From positions 1-63,545 of the forward strand of contig CALMQX010000012.1 in NCBI GenBank assembly GCA_937873315.1: 63,545 nucleotides of DNA, read 5' to 3'. The DNA is from an uncultured Nostocoides sp. (GTDB taxonomy: Bacteria; Actinomycetota; Actinomycetes; Actinomycetales; Dermatophilaceae). The translations under genes and the position numbers were made by a program. Positions 8,283-16,750 of the stretch are shown here, in pieces; position 1 is the first letter of the stretch; every line of letters starts with the position of its first letter. The notes under the pieces are model-generated. The model did not search any database. It was not told the DNA's origin and saw only the letters and a program-made list of their open reading frames with translations.

Positions 8283-8311
8283 GCGCGCTCTTGAGGTGAC
8301 CTCAGCGCGCT
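8268..8311. repeat. 22-bp tandem duplication spanning the ybaK stop and metF stop
   Basis: The 22 bases at 8268-8289 recur at 8290-8311 with only three differences; both begin cttgaggtg and end gcgcgct. The first copy contains the last ybaK codons and its TAG; the second runs into the metF stop. The copies are inverted enough inside to create the hairpin listed separately, so a local duplication seems to have generated the intergenic region between these convergent genes. Confidence 0.85.
8283..8310. terminator. possible bidirectional terminator hairpin between ybaK and metF
   Basis: GCGCGCT (8283-8289) pairs with AGCGCGC (8304-8310), and inside it GAGG pairs with CCTC around a short loop, leaving a three-base bulge. 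The strong GC stem sits exactly between two converging stop codons. There is no U-tract on either strand, which is common in high-GC actinobacteria, so termination is plausible but not proved. Confidence 0.55.
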
Positions 8312-9191
8312 ACAGCCCCAGTCGCTGCACCACGTCGAGGGTCGCCGTCGAGTGGTTCATGGTGATGAAATGCAAACCCGGCGCGCCCTCGGCCAACATC
8401 CGGGTGGATAAGGCGGTCGCCAGCTCGACGCCGACCTCGCGGACCGCCTCGGCGTCCCCCGCCACCGCCAGCAGCGGATCGATGAAGGAGGTCGGCAGCG
8501 GAGTGCCCATGAGTTCGGCCATCCGGGTGAGTTGACGGACATTGGTCACCGGCATGACCCCCGGGGTGATCGGCAGATCACGGCGCAGCGCCACCCGGTC
8601 CCGCAACCGAAGGTAGGCCTCGGCATCAAAGACCATCTGAGTGACCGCAAAGGTCGCACCCGCATCCGCCTTACGGACCAGGACCTCGACGTCATGGTCG
8701 AGATCGGGACTGTCCGGATGACCATCGGGGAAGGCCGCCACGCCCACCGCGAAATCGCCCAGCGAGCGCACCAACTCCACGAGATGCTCGGCGTGATCGA
8801 GGCCCTCAGGGTGTGGCGTCCAGGTCGCCCGCACGTCGCCAGGCGGGTCGCCGCGCAACGCCAGAATGTTGCGGACCCCTCCATCGGCATAGGCCGAGAC
8901 CACCTGCCGCAGCGATTCCACCGAGGCACCCACACAGGTGAGATGGGCCAAGGGAAGCAGCGAGGTCTCCGCGGCGATCCGGGCCGTCACCCGAACCGTG
9001 CGATCCTGAGTCGTCCCCCCGGCGCCATAGGTCACCGACACAAAGGCCGGATCCATCTGCTCAAGGCTCCTAATCGCCGACCAGAGCTGAGCTTCTGAGG
9101 CATCGTCCTTGGGCGGGAAGAACTCCACACTCACCGCTGGACGGGGGCTGCGGAGCAGGTCGGGGACCGCGGCCTGCGCATGCACCTGCAT
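8310..9191 (-). CDS. metF: methylenetetrahydrofolate reductase
   Basis: A 293-residue FAD-dependent reductase that turns 5,10-methylene-THF into 5-methyl-THF for methionine synthesis. The TIM-barrel signatures are SVEFFPPKD near residue 23, FVSVTYGAGG, HLTCVGAS, NILALRGDPPGD, FAVTQMVFDAE and ITPGVMPVTN. Length is normal for the family. A TACCCT -10 element ends seven bases before the ATG, with no ribosome binding site in between, so the mRNA is probably leaderless. It is divergent from the polyprenyl diphosphate synthase, the same arrangement as metF-like Rv2172c and idsA2 in mycobacteria. Confidence 0.93.
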   Translation of the reverse strand: MQVHAQAAVPDLLRSPRPAVSVEFFPPKDDASEAQLWSAIRSLEQMDPAFVSVTYGAGGTTQDRTVRVTARIAAETSLLPLAHLTCVGASVESLRQVVSAYADGGVRNILALRGDPPGDVRATWTPHPEGLDHAEHLVELVRSLGDFAVGVAAFPDGHPDSPDLDHDVEVLVRKADAGATFAVTQMVFDAEAYLRLRDRVALRRDLPITPGVMPVTNVRQLTRMAELMGTPLPTSFIDPLLAVAGDAEAVREVGVELATALSTRMLAEGAPGLHFITMNHSTATLDVVQRLGL

Positions 9192-9198
9192 GCCGCTG

Positions 9199-9204
9199 AG
9201 GGTA
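9199..9204 (-). promoter_or_regulatory. -10 element of a probable leaderless metF transcript
   Basis: On the minus strand TACCCT (TANNNT type) is followed by seven bases and then the metF ATG at 9191. This spacing puts transcription start on or next to the A of the start codon, and there is no purine-rich Shine-Dalgarno sequence between. Confidence 0.55.
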
Positions 9205-9277
9205 CGACACCGCCAAGGCCGTAGGCTCGGGGTCGCCAGCCCGTAAGACTTCGGCCCGATGAAGGAGACGCGTCACC

Positions 9278-10363
9278 GTGACCAGCCCGCTCGACGCAGC
9301 CAACCTGCGGGCTCGGATTCAGACGTGTGTGGACCAGGAAATCGCCCACCAACGCACGGTCCTGGCCGAGGTCGGGCCTGATGTCGACGATGTCGTTGCT
9401 GCCGTCGAGACGCTGCTGGCGGGCGGCAAGCGGCTGCGCGCGGCCTTCCTTTACTGGGGCTATCGCGGAGCCGGGCGCCCGGACTCGCCAGCCGCCATCC
9501 GGCTCGCGACCGCCATGGAGTTCTTCCAGGCGGCCGCTCTCTTGCATGACGACGTCATGGACGACTCGGACACCCGCAGGGGTATGCCGGCCGCGCACCG
9601 AGCGCTTGCCCAGCAACACGCCCAGCGCGGTTGGGAGGGCAGCCCTGAGCGATTTGGCCTGGCCGGGGCGGTCCTGGCCGGCAATCTCTGCCTCACCTGG
9701 GCCGACGAGTTGTACGCCACCTGCGGGCTGGCGTCCGAGGATGTGGCCCGCGGGCGAGCACTCTTTGACCGTATGCGGACCCAACTGATGGCTGGACAGT
9801 TCCTCGATGTCGTGGAATCGGTCCGTCCGTGGGATGAGCTCTCCACCGAGCAACGGATCGAGCGCGCAGCCCACGTCATTCGCTACAAGAGCGCGAAATA
9901 CACCATCGAGCATCCCCTGCTTATTGGCGCGACCATCGGCGGCATCGATGAGGAAGACCTAGGACACCTGTCCACCTATGGTCTGGAGCTGGGCCACGCC
10001 TTCCAGCTGCGCGACGACGTCCTCGGCGTCTTCGGCGATCCGGCGCAGACCGGCAAACCCGCCGGAGATGACGTGCGCGAAGGCAAGCGGACGGTGCTCA
10101 TGGCGCACGCCATGCACCTGGCCGGCACCAGTGATCGAGCCCTCGTCGTCGACGCTTTGGGTCGGGTTGACCTCACCGGATCCGATGTGGATGCCGTGCG
10201 CGCGATCATTGTGGAGTCGGGCGCACTCGCCGCGATCGAGGCAGACATCGATCGGCACGCGCTCGGCGCCCGAGAAGCCCTCGCACGTGGCCGGACTGTT
10301 GACCCTGAAGCGGCAGCTGCCCTCGCAAGCCTGATCGATGTGGCCACCGCTCGCCTGGCGTAA
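9278..10363 (+). CDS. polyprenyl diphosphate synthase (geranylgeranyl/farnesyl type)
   Basis: This 361-residue trans-prenyltransferase condenses isopentenyl diphosphate with allylic diphosphates. The first Asp-rich motif is LHDDVMDDSDTRRG (about residues 90-103), the second QLRDDVLGVFGD (about 244-255), followed by GKPAGDDVREGKRT. In the first motif the residues before DDxxD are bulky-poor (AALLH), typical of short to medium chain products (C15-C20), although product length cannot be read with confidence. GTG 9278 has AAGGAGA upstream. It corresponds in position to idsA2 (Rv2173) and likely supplies carotenoid, quinone or cell-wall lipid precursors. Confidence 0.88.
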   Translation: MTSPLDAANLRARIQTCVDQEIAHQRTVLAEVGPDVDDVVAAVETLLAGGKRLRAAFLYWGYRGAGRPDSPAAIRLATAMEFFQAAALLHDDVMDDSDTRRGMPAAHRALAQQHAQRGWEGSPERFGLAGAVLAGNLCLTWADELYATCGLASEDVARGRALFDRMRTQLMAGQFLDVVESVRPWDELSTEQRIERAAHVIRYKSAKYTIEHPLLIGATIGGIDEEDLGHLSTYGLELGHAFQLRDDVLGVFGDPAQTGKPAGDDVREGKRTVLMAHAMHLAGTSDRALVVDALGRVDLTGSDVDAVRAIIVESGALAAIEADIDRHALGAREALARGRTVDPEAAAALASLIDVATARLA

Positions 10364-10370
10364 GGGTCTA

Positions 10371-10748
10371 CTAGGCCTCTTCCATGGCGCGCCGACGGAC
10401 CTCGGTCTTGAAGCCCGCCAGCAGCGCGCTCATCGGCGTGGGCCCGCCAGGAAGTGACTCCTGCGGGGTGAACAGCCAACGCACGATGTCCTCATCCGTA
10501 AAGCCGCCATCCCCGAGCACGGTGCAGGTGCCCCTGAGGGCGGCGACCGGGCCTTTTTCGGCCGCGAAGGCGGCCGGGACGCTCAGCACCGCACGTTCCC
10601 CCCGACGAATCGCGATCAGTTCGCCATCGTCGAGCAGACGACGCACGGCGGTGATGGACAGGTGCCATCGCTGCGCAAGGTCAGGCACGGTCAACCACTC
10701 GCCGACCAGGTCATCGAGGGTCTCATCGGCGCCGAGGGGGGTGGTCAT
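10371..10748 (-). CDS. Rv2175c-like DNA-binding protein
   Basis: This 125-residue protein has an N-terminal winged-helix/excisionase-like helix-turn-helix (WLTVPDLAQRWHLSITAVRRLLDDGELIAIRRG, about residues 18-50) and the Rv2175c C-terminal domain (GTCTVLGDGGFTDEDIVRWLFTP). In Mycobacterium tuberculosis Rv2175c is a phosphorylation substrate of the kinase PknL; here the PknL-type gene is 1.1 kb away on the other strand, with a LysM transglycosylase between. ATG 10748 matches the family N-terminus MTTPL. It converges on the prenyl synthase with 7 bp between stops. Confidence 0.85.
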   Translation of the reverse strand: MTTPLGADETLDDLVGEWLTVPDLAQRWHLSITAVRRLLDDGELIAIRRGERAVLSVPAAFAAEKGPVAALRGTCTVLGDGGFTDEDIVRWLFTPQESLPGGPTPMSALLAGFKTEVRRRAMEEA

Positions 10749-10859
10749 GAGCGTCAAGGGTGCCACACCGGGGCCTGGCAGAACGCCACTGGATCGGGTA
10801 CCTTGAGTCCCAATTGTCTCTTTGTTCACTTGCTTCACACCAGTTCCGAGGGGGACCCC

Positions 10860-11834
10860 ATGGTTGTGGCCCAGCCTCCGACCGTCGCCGCCGCCACGAT
10901 CCAGGCCGCATCGGACACCTCGTGGACGAGTTATGTGGTGCGCTCCGGAGACACCCTGGACGCGCTGGCTCGTCGCTATCACACGACCGTCTCGGTCTTG
11001 GCCGCGCACAATCGACTGGCCAACCCGCATTGGTTGTCCATCGGACAACGCCTCTCCGTGCCCGGTGCCGCCAAGCCCACCGCCAAGCCAGCGACCAAGG
11101 CCGCAAGCACCCCGTCACCCCGTCAAACGGCCACGACGGCCGCACCACAGGCCAGCAAGGTTCACGTGGTGCGCTCCGGCGACACCCTCAGTGGGATTGC
11201 CCAACGCTATGGCGTCTCGCTGGCCGCACTGCTCAAGGCGAACCGGATCCCGGTGCGCTCCTTCATCCAACCCGGCCAGCGGCTCAGCATTCCGTCACGA
11301 GGTGCGGCGCCCAAGCCCGCGCCCAGCAAGGCTGCCCCCGCCAAACGCCCCACCGTGGCGAGCACCTTTCTCGGTACGCGCTATCCCCCGGCGATCACCC
11401 AGTCCGCCACCCGCAACAAGGCCATCCTCGACTCGCGCCCGGCACCCTCGCGAGCCGAGGTGAAGGCGCTGATCATCGAGATCGCGCAGCGCCATGGTGT
11501 GGATCCCAAGTTGGCCTTGGCCATTGGTTTTCAGGAGTCCGGCTGGAACCAACGGGCGGTCTCCCCCGCCAATGCTGTTGGCGTCATGCAGTTGATCCCG
11601 GCCGGCGGCGAATGGTCCAGTGAATTGGTCGGCCGACGCTTGGACCTGCTCGATGCGCGTGACAACATCACCGCCGGTCTGGTCATGCTTCGGGCCTTGG
11701 GCCAAGCGACCAGCAGCACCGAGATGGCCGTGGGCGCGTACTACCAGGGCCTGTACTCGGTACGGACCAAGGGCCTGTACGGCGAGACCCAGCGCTATGT
11801 GGCCAATGTCCTGGCCCTGCGGACACGCATGTGA
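10860..11834 (+). CDS. LysM-domain lytic transglycosylase
   Basis: The 324-residue protein has two LysM peptidoglycan-binding domains (about 23-65, VVRSGDTLDALARRYHTT, and about 102-145, VVRSGDTLSGIAQRYGVS) joined by an Ala/Thr/Pro linker, then a C-terminal SLT-like catalytic domain. There GFQESGWN holds the catalytic glutamate (E226), followed by AVGVMQLIPAGG and VGAYYQG. It should cleave glycan strands outside the cell, yet no hydrophobic signal peptide follows ATG 10860, and upstream in-frame sequence is not signal-like either. GAGGGGG lies before the ATG. It is followed by a hairpin and then the PASTA kinase. Confidence 0.85.
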   Translation: MVVAQPPTVAAATIQAASDTSWTSYVVRSGDTLDALARRYHTTVSVLAAHNRLANPHWLSIGQRLSVPGAAKPTAKPATKAASTPSPRQTATTAAPQASKVHVVRSGDTLSGIAQRYGVSLAALLKANRIPVRSFIQPGQRLSIPSRGAAPKPAPSKAAPAKRPTVASTFLGTRYPPAITQSATRNKAILDSRPAPSRAEVKALIIEIAQRHGVDPKLALAIGFQESGWNQRAVSPANAVGVMQLIPAGGEWSSELVGRRLDLLDARDNITAGLVMLRALGQATSSTEMAVGAYYQGLYSVRTKGLYGETQRYVANVLALRTRM

Positions 11835-11839
11835 CCCAC

Positions 11840-11862
11840 GCGCTGAGGTGGGCAGTCAGCGC
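11840..11862 (+). terminator. hairpin between transglycosylase gene and PASTA kinase gene
   Basis: GCGCTGA (11840-11846) and TCAGCGC (11856-11862) form a perfect 7-bp stem with a 9-base loop, just after the transglycosylase stop. No U-run follows. It may end the upstream transcript; its right arm lies close to where the -35 element of the kinase promoter should be. Confidence 0.5.
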
Positions 11863-11874
11863 CCTCCGCTTCCG

Positions 11875-11880
11875 TAGACT
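11875..11880 (+). promoter_or_regulatory. -10 element of a probable leaderless kinase transcript
   Basis: TAGACT at 11875-11880 precedes the kinase GTG (11887) by six bases, the distance expected for a leaderless mRNA whose first bases are the start codon. No Shine-Dalgarno sequence is present. Confidence 0.55.
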
Positions 11881-11886
11881 CGACCA

Positions 11887-13821
11887 GTGACCACCGCTCC
11901 GGACGACCCGATCATCGGTCGCGTCCTTGAGGGCCGCTACCGCGTGATCGAGCGCGTCGGCGAAGGTGGCATGGCCACGGTGTATCGCGGGCTCGACCTA
12001 CGCCTCGACCGGCCGATCGCCATCAAGATCATGCGGGCCCACCTCTTTCACGATGAAGCCTTCCGCCAGCGCTTCCTGCGGGAAGCGAGAACGGCGGCCT
12101 CGATCACCCACCCGCACGTGGTCGGCGTGTACGACCAGGGCGAGGATGCCGGGCACATGTTCCTGGTCATGGAGTATGTCCATGGCACCACCTTGCGGCA
12201 CGTCCTGCACGAGCAGGGGGCGCTCTCCGCCGGTCAGTCGCTGGACATCCTGCGTCGGGTGTTGCAGGCATTGAGTGCCGCCCACCGGGCCGGCCTGGTC
12301 CATCGGGATGTCAAGCCGGAGAACGTTTTGCTCGGCGACGGTGGCGTTGTCAAGGTTGCCGACTTCGGACTCGCTCGGGCGGCCACCTCACACACCGTGA
12401 CGGGCACCTCCGGCGTCCTTCTCGGGACGGTCGCGTACCTCTCGCCGGAGCAGATCGAGCGCGGCCAAGCGGACGCGCGCAGCGATGTCTACGCGGCTGG
12501 CCTGCTCTTGGTCGAGATGCTCACCGGCGAGAAGGCCTTCTCTGGCGACACCGCCATCCATGTCGCCTACCAGCACGTTCACGGCGGGGTCCCCTTGCCC
12601 AGCACACGTGACACCCGCGTCCCGACCGAGCTCGACGACCTGGTGGCCACCGCGACCGCTCGGGACCCCGACGACCGTCCTAAGGACGCGGGTGCCTTCT
12701 TGGAACTGGTCGAGTGGACCCGCAGCCGGCTCTCCCCCGACGCGCTCGGGGGATCGACCCCGCTGGTGGCCACCCCAGCCGCGGTGGCCCGCAGCGCACC
12801 AGCCGGTGTCGCTGCCACCAGCGACTCGGTGGCCAGTACCACGGCCTATGCACCGACCGCTGCCGCGCACACCACGGCATACTCCCCGATCCCGGCCTCG
12901 CCGGCGACCGAGAGCACTGCGAGCGAGCTCCCTGTCCGTCGACCACGGCGTCGGTGGCGCGCCCTGCTCATCGCCCTGGTTGTGGTCGCCGCAATGGTGG
13001 CCTGGTTCTTCCTGCTGGGTCCCGGGGCGCAGCGCACCATCCCCGACGTCACGAATCGACCTCAGGCTCAAGCGCTCGCCAGCATCTCGGCTGCGGACCT
13101 GAGTCCAGCAATCGATGAGGTCTACAGCGAGACTGTCCCGGCCGGGCAGGTGGTCGACACCGACCCGGCTGCCGGCGCTCAGGCGCGTCGCGGCTCGACG
13201 GTGGTCGTGCACCTCTCTCGTGGACCGGAGCGCTACGCCGTGCCCACGCTTGCGGGCCAGACCCTGGCCAACGCGCAGGGTTTGCTGGCCGGTACCAACC
13301 TGGCTCAAGGAAAGGTGACCTACGCCTTCGATGAGAAGGTCGCCAAGGACGCCATCATCTCGACCAACCCCAAGGCCGGAGCATCGGTGAAGCCGGGAAC
13401 CCCGGTCGCTTTAGTGATCAGTAAAGGTCGCGAGCCCATCACCGTGACGGACTACACCGGCAAGGCCGCCAAGGGCGCCACCGCCGCGCTCACCAAAGCT
13501 GGACTCAAGGTTGACGCCACCGCGCGTGAGTTCAGCGCAACCGTTGCCGAGGGCTCCGTCATCCGCCAAAGCCCAAGTTCGGGGACCCTGTACAAAGGGG
13601 ACACTGTCACCTTCGTGGTGTCCAAAGGCCCTGAACTGATCACTGTCCCCCTTGTGGTGGGCCTGCAAGAGGGCCGGGCCACCAAGGAACTGGAGGATGC
13701 GGGCTTCCAGGTTGACATCGATCGCATCCTGGGTGGCTTCTTCGGCACGGTACGCAGTCAAAGTATCGACGGTGGGCGTTCGGCGCCCAAGGGTTCTGTC
13801 ATTACCCTGACCATCGTCTGA
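11887..13821 (+). CDS. pknL: PASTA-domain Ser/Thr protein kinase (PknL/StkP type)
   Basis: A 644-residue transmembrane kinase sensing cell-wall fragments. The kinase domain (about 12-275) shows GEGGMATVYRG, AIKIM, HRDVKPENVLL, DFG and GTVAYLSPEQI. A Pro/Ala/Thr linker precedes one membrane segment (about 356-378, ALLIALVVVAAMVAWFFLL), then four extracellular PASTA repeats run to the C-terminus. Synteny with the Rv2175c homologue supports PknL. The gene overlaps the EamA gene by one base (TGATG). The start is GTG 11887, possibly leaderless. Confidence 0.93.
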   Translation: MTTAPDDPIIGRVLEGRYRVIERVGEGGMATVYRGLDLRLDRPIAIKIMRAHLFHDEAFRQRFLREARTAASITHPHVVGVYDQGEDAGHMFLVMEYVHGTTLRHVLHEQGALSAGQSLDILRRVLQALSAAHRAGLVHRDVKPENVLLGDGGVVKVADFGLARAATSHTVTGTSGVLLGTVAYLSPEQIERGQADARSDVYAAGLLLVEMLTGEKAFSGDTAIHVAYQHVHGGVPLPSTRDTRVPTELDDLVATATARDPDDRPKDAGAFLELVEWTRSRLSPDALGGSTPLVATPAAVARSAPAGVAATSDSVASTTAYAPTAAAHTTAYSPIPASPATESTASELPVRRPRRRWRALLIALVVVAAMVAWFFLLGPGAQRTIPDVTNRPQAQALASISAADLSPAIDEVYSETVPAGQVVDTDPAAGAQARRGSTVVVHLSRGPERYAVPTLAGQTLANAQGLLAGTNLAQGKVTYAFDEKVAKDAIISTNPKAGASVKPGTPVALVISKGREPITVTDYTGKAAKGATAALTKAGLKVDATAREFSATVAEGSVIRQSPSSGTLYKGDTVTFVVSKGPELITVPLVVGLQEGRATKELEDAGFQVDIDRILGGFFGTVRSQSIDGGRSAPKGSVITLTIV

Positions 13822-14744
13822 TGGCCTCGACCGCACCGACCCGGCAGACCCGGCTCGCCACCGTCCTCTTGGTCCTCGTGACCGCCATTTGGGGTTCGAC
13901 CTTCTTTCTCATACGGGATCTGCTGGAGCACGTTCCGACGACGGACTTCCTCTCCGTGCGCTTCAGCATTGCCGCGGTGGTCATGCTCCTGGTCTTCCGG
14001 CGCCAGACGCTGGCATTGAGGAGCCGTGATCTGCGGCTCGGCCTCGCCCTGGGCGCAGTGTATGGCGTGGCCCAGGTGCTCCAGACGACCGGTCTGGAGA
14101 CCACCGATGCCTCGGTGTCCGGCTTTATTACCGGCACCTATGTCGTGTTGACGCCGGTCCTGGCCGCCGTGATCCTGCGGGAACGCATCGGCCCGCCGAC
14201 CTGGGCCGCGGTGGCCCTGGCGACGCTGGGCTTGGCGATCCTGTCCTTGCGTGGACTGTCCATCGGGACCGGGGAAGCGGTCACCCTCGCCTCAGCGGTG
14301 CTCTATGCCGCGCACATCGTCGCCCTGGGCCGCTGGTCCACGCCGCAGACCGCGGTGGGGCTAGCCGCTGTGCAGGCCACCGCCATCGCCATCATTACGA
14401 GCGCGGCCGCGTTGCCCGACGGGCTGATCCTCCCCCAGGGCTCCACCCAGTGGGCCTCGCTGCTGTACATGGCGATCGTGGCCGGCGCGGCGGCGCTGTG
14501 GGCGCAGACCTGGGCGCAAGCCCACCTCACCGCAACCCGGGCCGCCATCGTGATGGCTCTCGAACCGGTCTTCGCGGCCCTCTTCGCTGTGGCTTTGGGC
14601 GGCGAGTCCCTGACCGGTCGGATGCTTTTTGGCGGGGCGCTGGTCGTGGCGGCCATGTACCTCGTCGAACTCGCCCCGCGAGCGGGCTCAGGCGCCAATG
14701 CCCTCGAGGATCCCCCCGCCGAGGCGCTGCACCACGACGTCTAA
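13821..14744 (+). CDS. EamA/DMT-family membrane transporter
   Basis: A 307-residue protein with ten predicted hydrophobic segments in two EamA repeats (starting at ATAIWGSTFFLIRDLL and again near AVTLASAVLYAAHIVAL). The family exports amino acids, metabolites or drugs; the substrate cannot be inferred. It starts at an ATG overlapping the kinase stop codon (TGATG), so it is translationally coupled to it. Its stop is directly against the priA stop, leaving no room for an intergenic terminator. Confidence 0.85.
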   Translation: MASTAPTRQTRLATVLLVLVTAIWGSTFFLIRDLLEHVPTTDFLSVRFSIAAVVMLLVFRRQTLALRSRDLRLGLALGAVYGVAQVLQTTGLETTDASVSGFITGTYVVLTPVLAAVILRERIGPPTWAAVALATLGLAILSLRGLSIGTGEAVTLASAVLYAAHIVALGRWSTPQTAVGLAAVQATAIAIITSAAALPDGLILPQGSTQWASLLYMAIVAGAAALWAQTWAQAHLTATRAAIVMALEPVFAALFAVALGGESLTGRMLFGGALVVAAMYLVELAPRAGSGANALEDPPAEALHHDV

Positions 14745-16715
14745 TCAACTCGTAGGGTCGCGCGGCATCACCACGACGGTGACATTGTCCGGGTCCTTGC
14801 GGGCCGACGCCGAGGCGCGGACCGACCGAAGCGCGGTCGCCGCCGCCTTGCCCGCCGACAAGGGCGCGCAGATCATGGCCCTGACCTGGCCGGTCGCGCC
14901 ATGAGGGAGTGGTCCAAAGACGGTGACCTCGGGCGGGAAGGCCGCGTCGCGGATCGCCGTGCGTACCGCCACAGCGGAGCCGGTCACGGTCGCCACCCAG
15001 GCCGTCGGTGGCAGAGCCAGGCCGGTACGTTCATGCAGCTCGCCCTCGGCAAACCACCCGGCGTCCCAGCGCACCAAGGCTTCCACCGCGGGGATCACAC
15101 CGCCGGTGGGGGCGCCGGCCAACACGACTACTCCCCCACGGTCGCGTCCTCGAACCAGGGACGCGGCGCCCAACCACCGTCGGAGCGCCTCCTCACCGGC
15201 ATCCAAGGTCGCCCGGTCCAGCAATGACCAGGCGTCCAGCAGGAGGGCGGCGGCATACCCGCCGTCAGCGACGGGCTCGGCGCCTGGCGTGGCCACCACC
15301 AGTGCTGACTGCGAGCCCACCGTCTCCAGGACGGCGCCGGCCCCCGAGGTCCGCACCGGGGTTCCCGGGAAGGCCCGGCCCAGTTCCTCGGCCGTCCGCC
15401 GGGATCCGACCACCGAAGCGCGCAAGCGGTGCTCGCCGCAGGAGCCGCAGGTGAACGCCACCTCAAGCCGCCCACACCACCGACACGACGGTGGACCGCT
15501 CGCCGAGGTGAGCACCAGCGGCCCCGAACAGGCGGTGCACCGCGCAGCCGAGCGGCACGCCTGGCAGCGCATGGACGGGAGATACCCGCGGCGTGGCACC
15601 TGGACCAGCACCGGCCCCACCGCCAGCCCGGCTTTAGCCACCTCCCAGGCCACGCTGGGAATCCGCGCCGCAGCAGCGGCCGGATCGCGCGCGAGGGCGC
15701 TCCCCTCGCCGGCGATCCGCACTGCGGCAGTGGACGACTTGCGCTCCGCTGCGCTGACGGCGACCGGATGCATACGACCATCGGCAATCCAGCCGGCGAG
15801 CGTCGCGGTCCGCGACCAGCCCATGCTCAGCAGGGCGGCTCCGGTGAGGCGAGCGCGCGTGGCCAACACCTCGCGGACGTGCGGGTACGGCGCCCGAGGC
15901 TCCTCATGGAGGTCATCGCCGTCATCCCACCACGCCAGCAGACCCAGGTCGTGAACCGGGGCAAAGGCGGCGGCTCTGGTCCCGACCACCACCCGGACAT
16001 GACCGCGCAGCACCTTGAGGTAGGCGGTGTAACGGGCTTGCGGCCCTTGATCGGCACTGAGTCGGACATGGCGTCCGCGACCGAGCGCCGCCGTGAGGGC
16101 CGCGTCGACTCGCGCCAGGTCACGGTGATCGGGAACCACGAGCACGGCCCCTCGCCCCGCCTGCGCACAGGTGGCAGCGGCAGCAGCCAGGAGCTGCGGC
16201 CAATCGTCCTGGTGGTTGGGCGAAGGGCAGGCAAGCACCGAGGCGGCCGGCGAGCCACCCCGCGAGAGGTGGTCCAGAAAAGCCGGTCCGGCGGCATACC
16301 GCTCCCAGGCTGCTCGGGCCACCGGCGGGATCGGGTCAGCGGGCCCATCCACCAGCTGTGGCAAGGCTCGCTCAGCCGCAGCGTGGCGAGGAGGGATGGC
16401 CAGGCGCACAACATCGCCGACGGTGCCCGCCAGCTCAGCAGCCAGGATCTGGGCGGTCGCCAGGATGTGCTCGGTCAACACGGGTTCGGCGCTGACAACC
16501 GTCCGGATGGCGCTCAATCGCCCGCGGTGCTCGGACTCGGGAACGCGCTCGATCAACAGGCCCGGCACATCCCGACCAGCGAAACGCACCCGCACGCGCA
16601 CCCCAGGAACAGCCGAGTCGGATAGCTCGGCGGGCACCAGGTAGTCGAACGGGCGGTCCAAGTGGGCCAGACCCGTATCGACGAGTATCCGAGCAATCGG
16701 CCCAGCCGCGGTCAT
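14745..16715 (-). CDS. priA: primosomal protein N' (PriA), actinobacterial type without helicase motifs
   Basis: 656 residues. The N-terminal 3'-DNA-binding domain (ILVDTGLAHLDRPFDYLVP, VRVRFAGRDVPGLL) and the zinc region with eight cysteines (RCQACRSAARCTACSG ... CRWCG ... CGSCGEHRLR) are present. The Walker A GxTGSGKT is not: the matching place reads ACPSPNHQDDW, and the DEAH box is WDDGDDL. Loss of ATPase motifs is normal for actinobacterial PriA, which probably acts as a structural replication-restart factor. It follows metK after 35 bp on the same strand, as in mycobacteria. Confidence 0.9.
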   Translation of the reverse strand: MTAAGPIARILVDTGLAHLDRPFDYLVPAELSDSAVPGVRVRVRFAGRDVPGLLIERVPESEHRGRLSAIRTVVSAEPVLTEHILATAQILAAELAGTVGDVVRLAIPPRHAAAERALPQLVDGPADPIPPVARAAWERYAAGPAFLDHLSRGGSPAASVLACPSPNHQDDWPQLLAAAAATCAQAGRGAVLVVPDHRDLARVDAALTAALGRGRHVRLSADQGPQARYTAYLKVLRGHVRVVVGTRAAAFAPVHDLGLLAWWDDGDDLHEEPRAPYPHVREVLATRARLTGAALLSMGWSRTATLAGWIADGRMHPVAVSAAERKSSTAAVRIAGEGSALARDPAAAAARIPSVAWEVAKAGLAVGPVLVQVPRRGYLPSMRCQACRSAARCTACSGPLVLTSASGPPSCRWCGRLEVAFTCGSCGEHRLRASVVGSRRTAEELGRAFPGTPVRTSGAGAVLETVGSQSALVVATPGAEPVADGGYAAALLLDAWSLLDRATLDAGEEALRRWLGAASLVRGRDRGGVVVLAGAPTGGVIPAVEALVRWDAGWFAEGELHERTGLALPPTAWVATVTGSAVAVRTAIRDAAFPPEVTVFGPLPHGATGQVRAMICAPLSAGKAAATALRSVRASASARKDPDNVTVVVMPRDPTS

Positions 16716-16750
16716 GCCGCGAACGTTAATGGACGCCGGTGACGCCAGGG

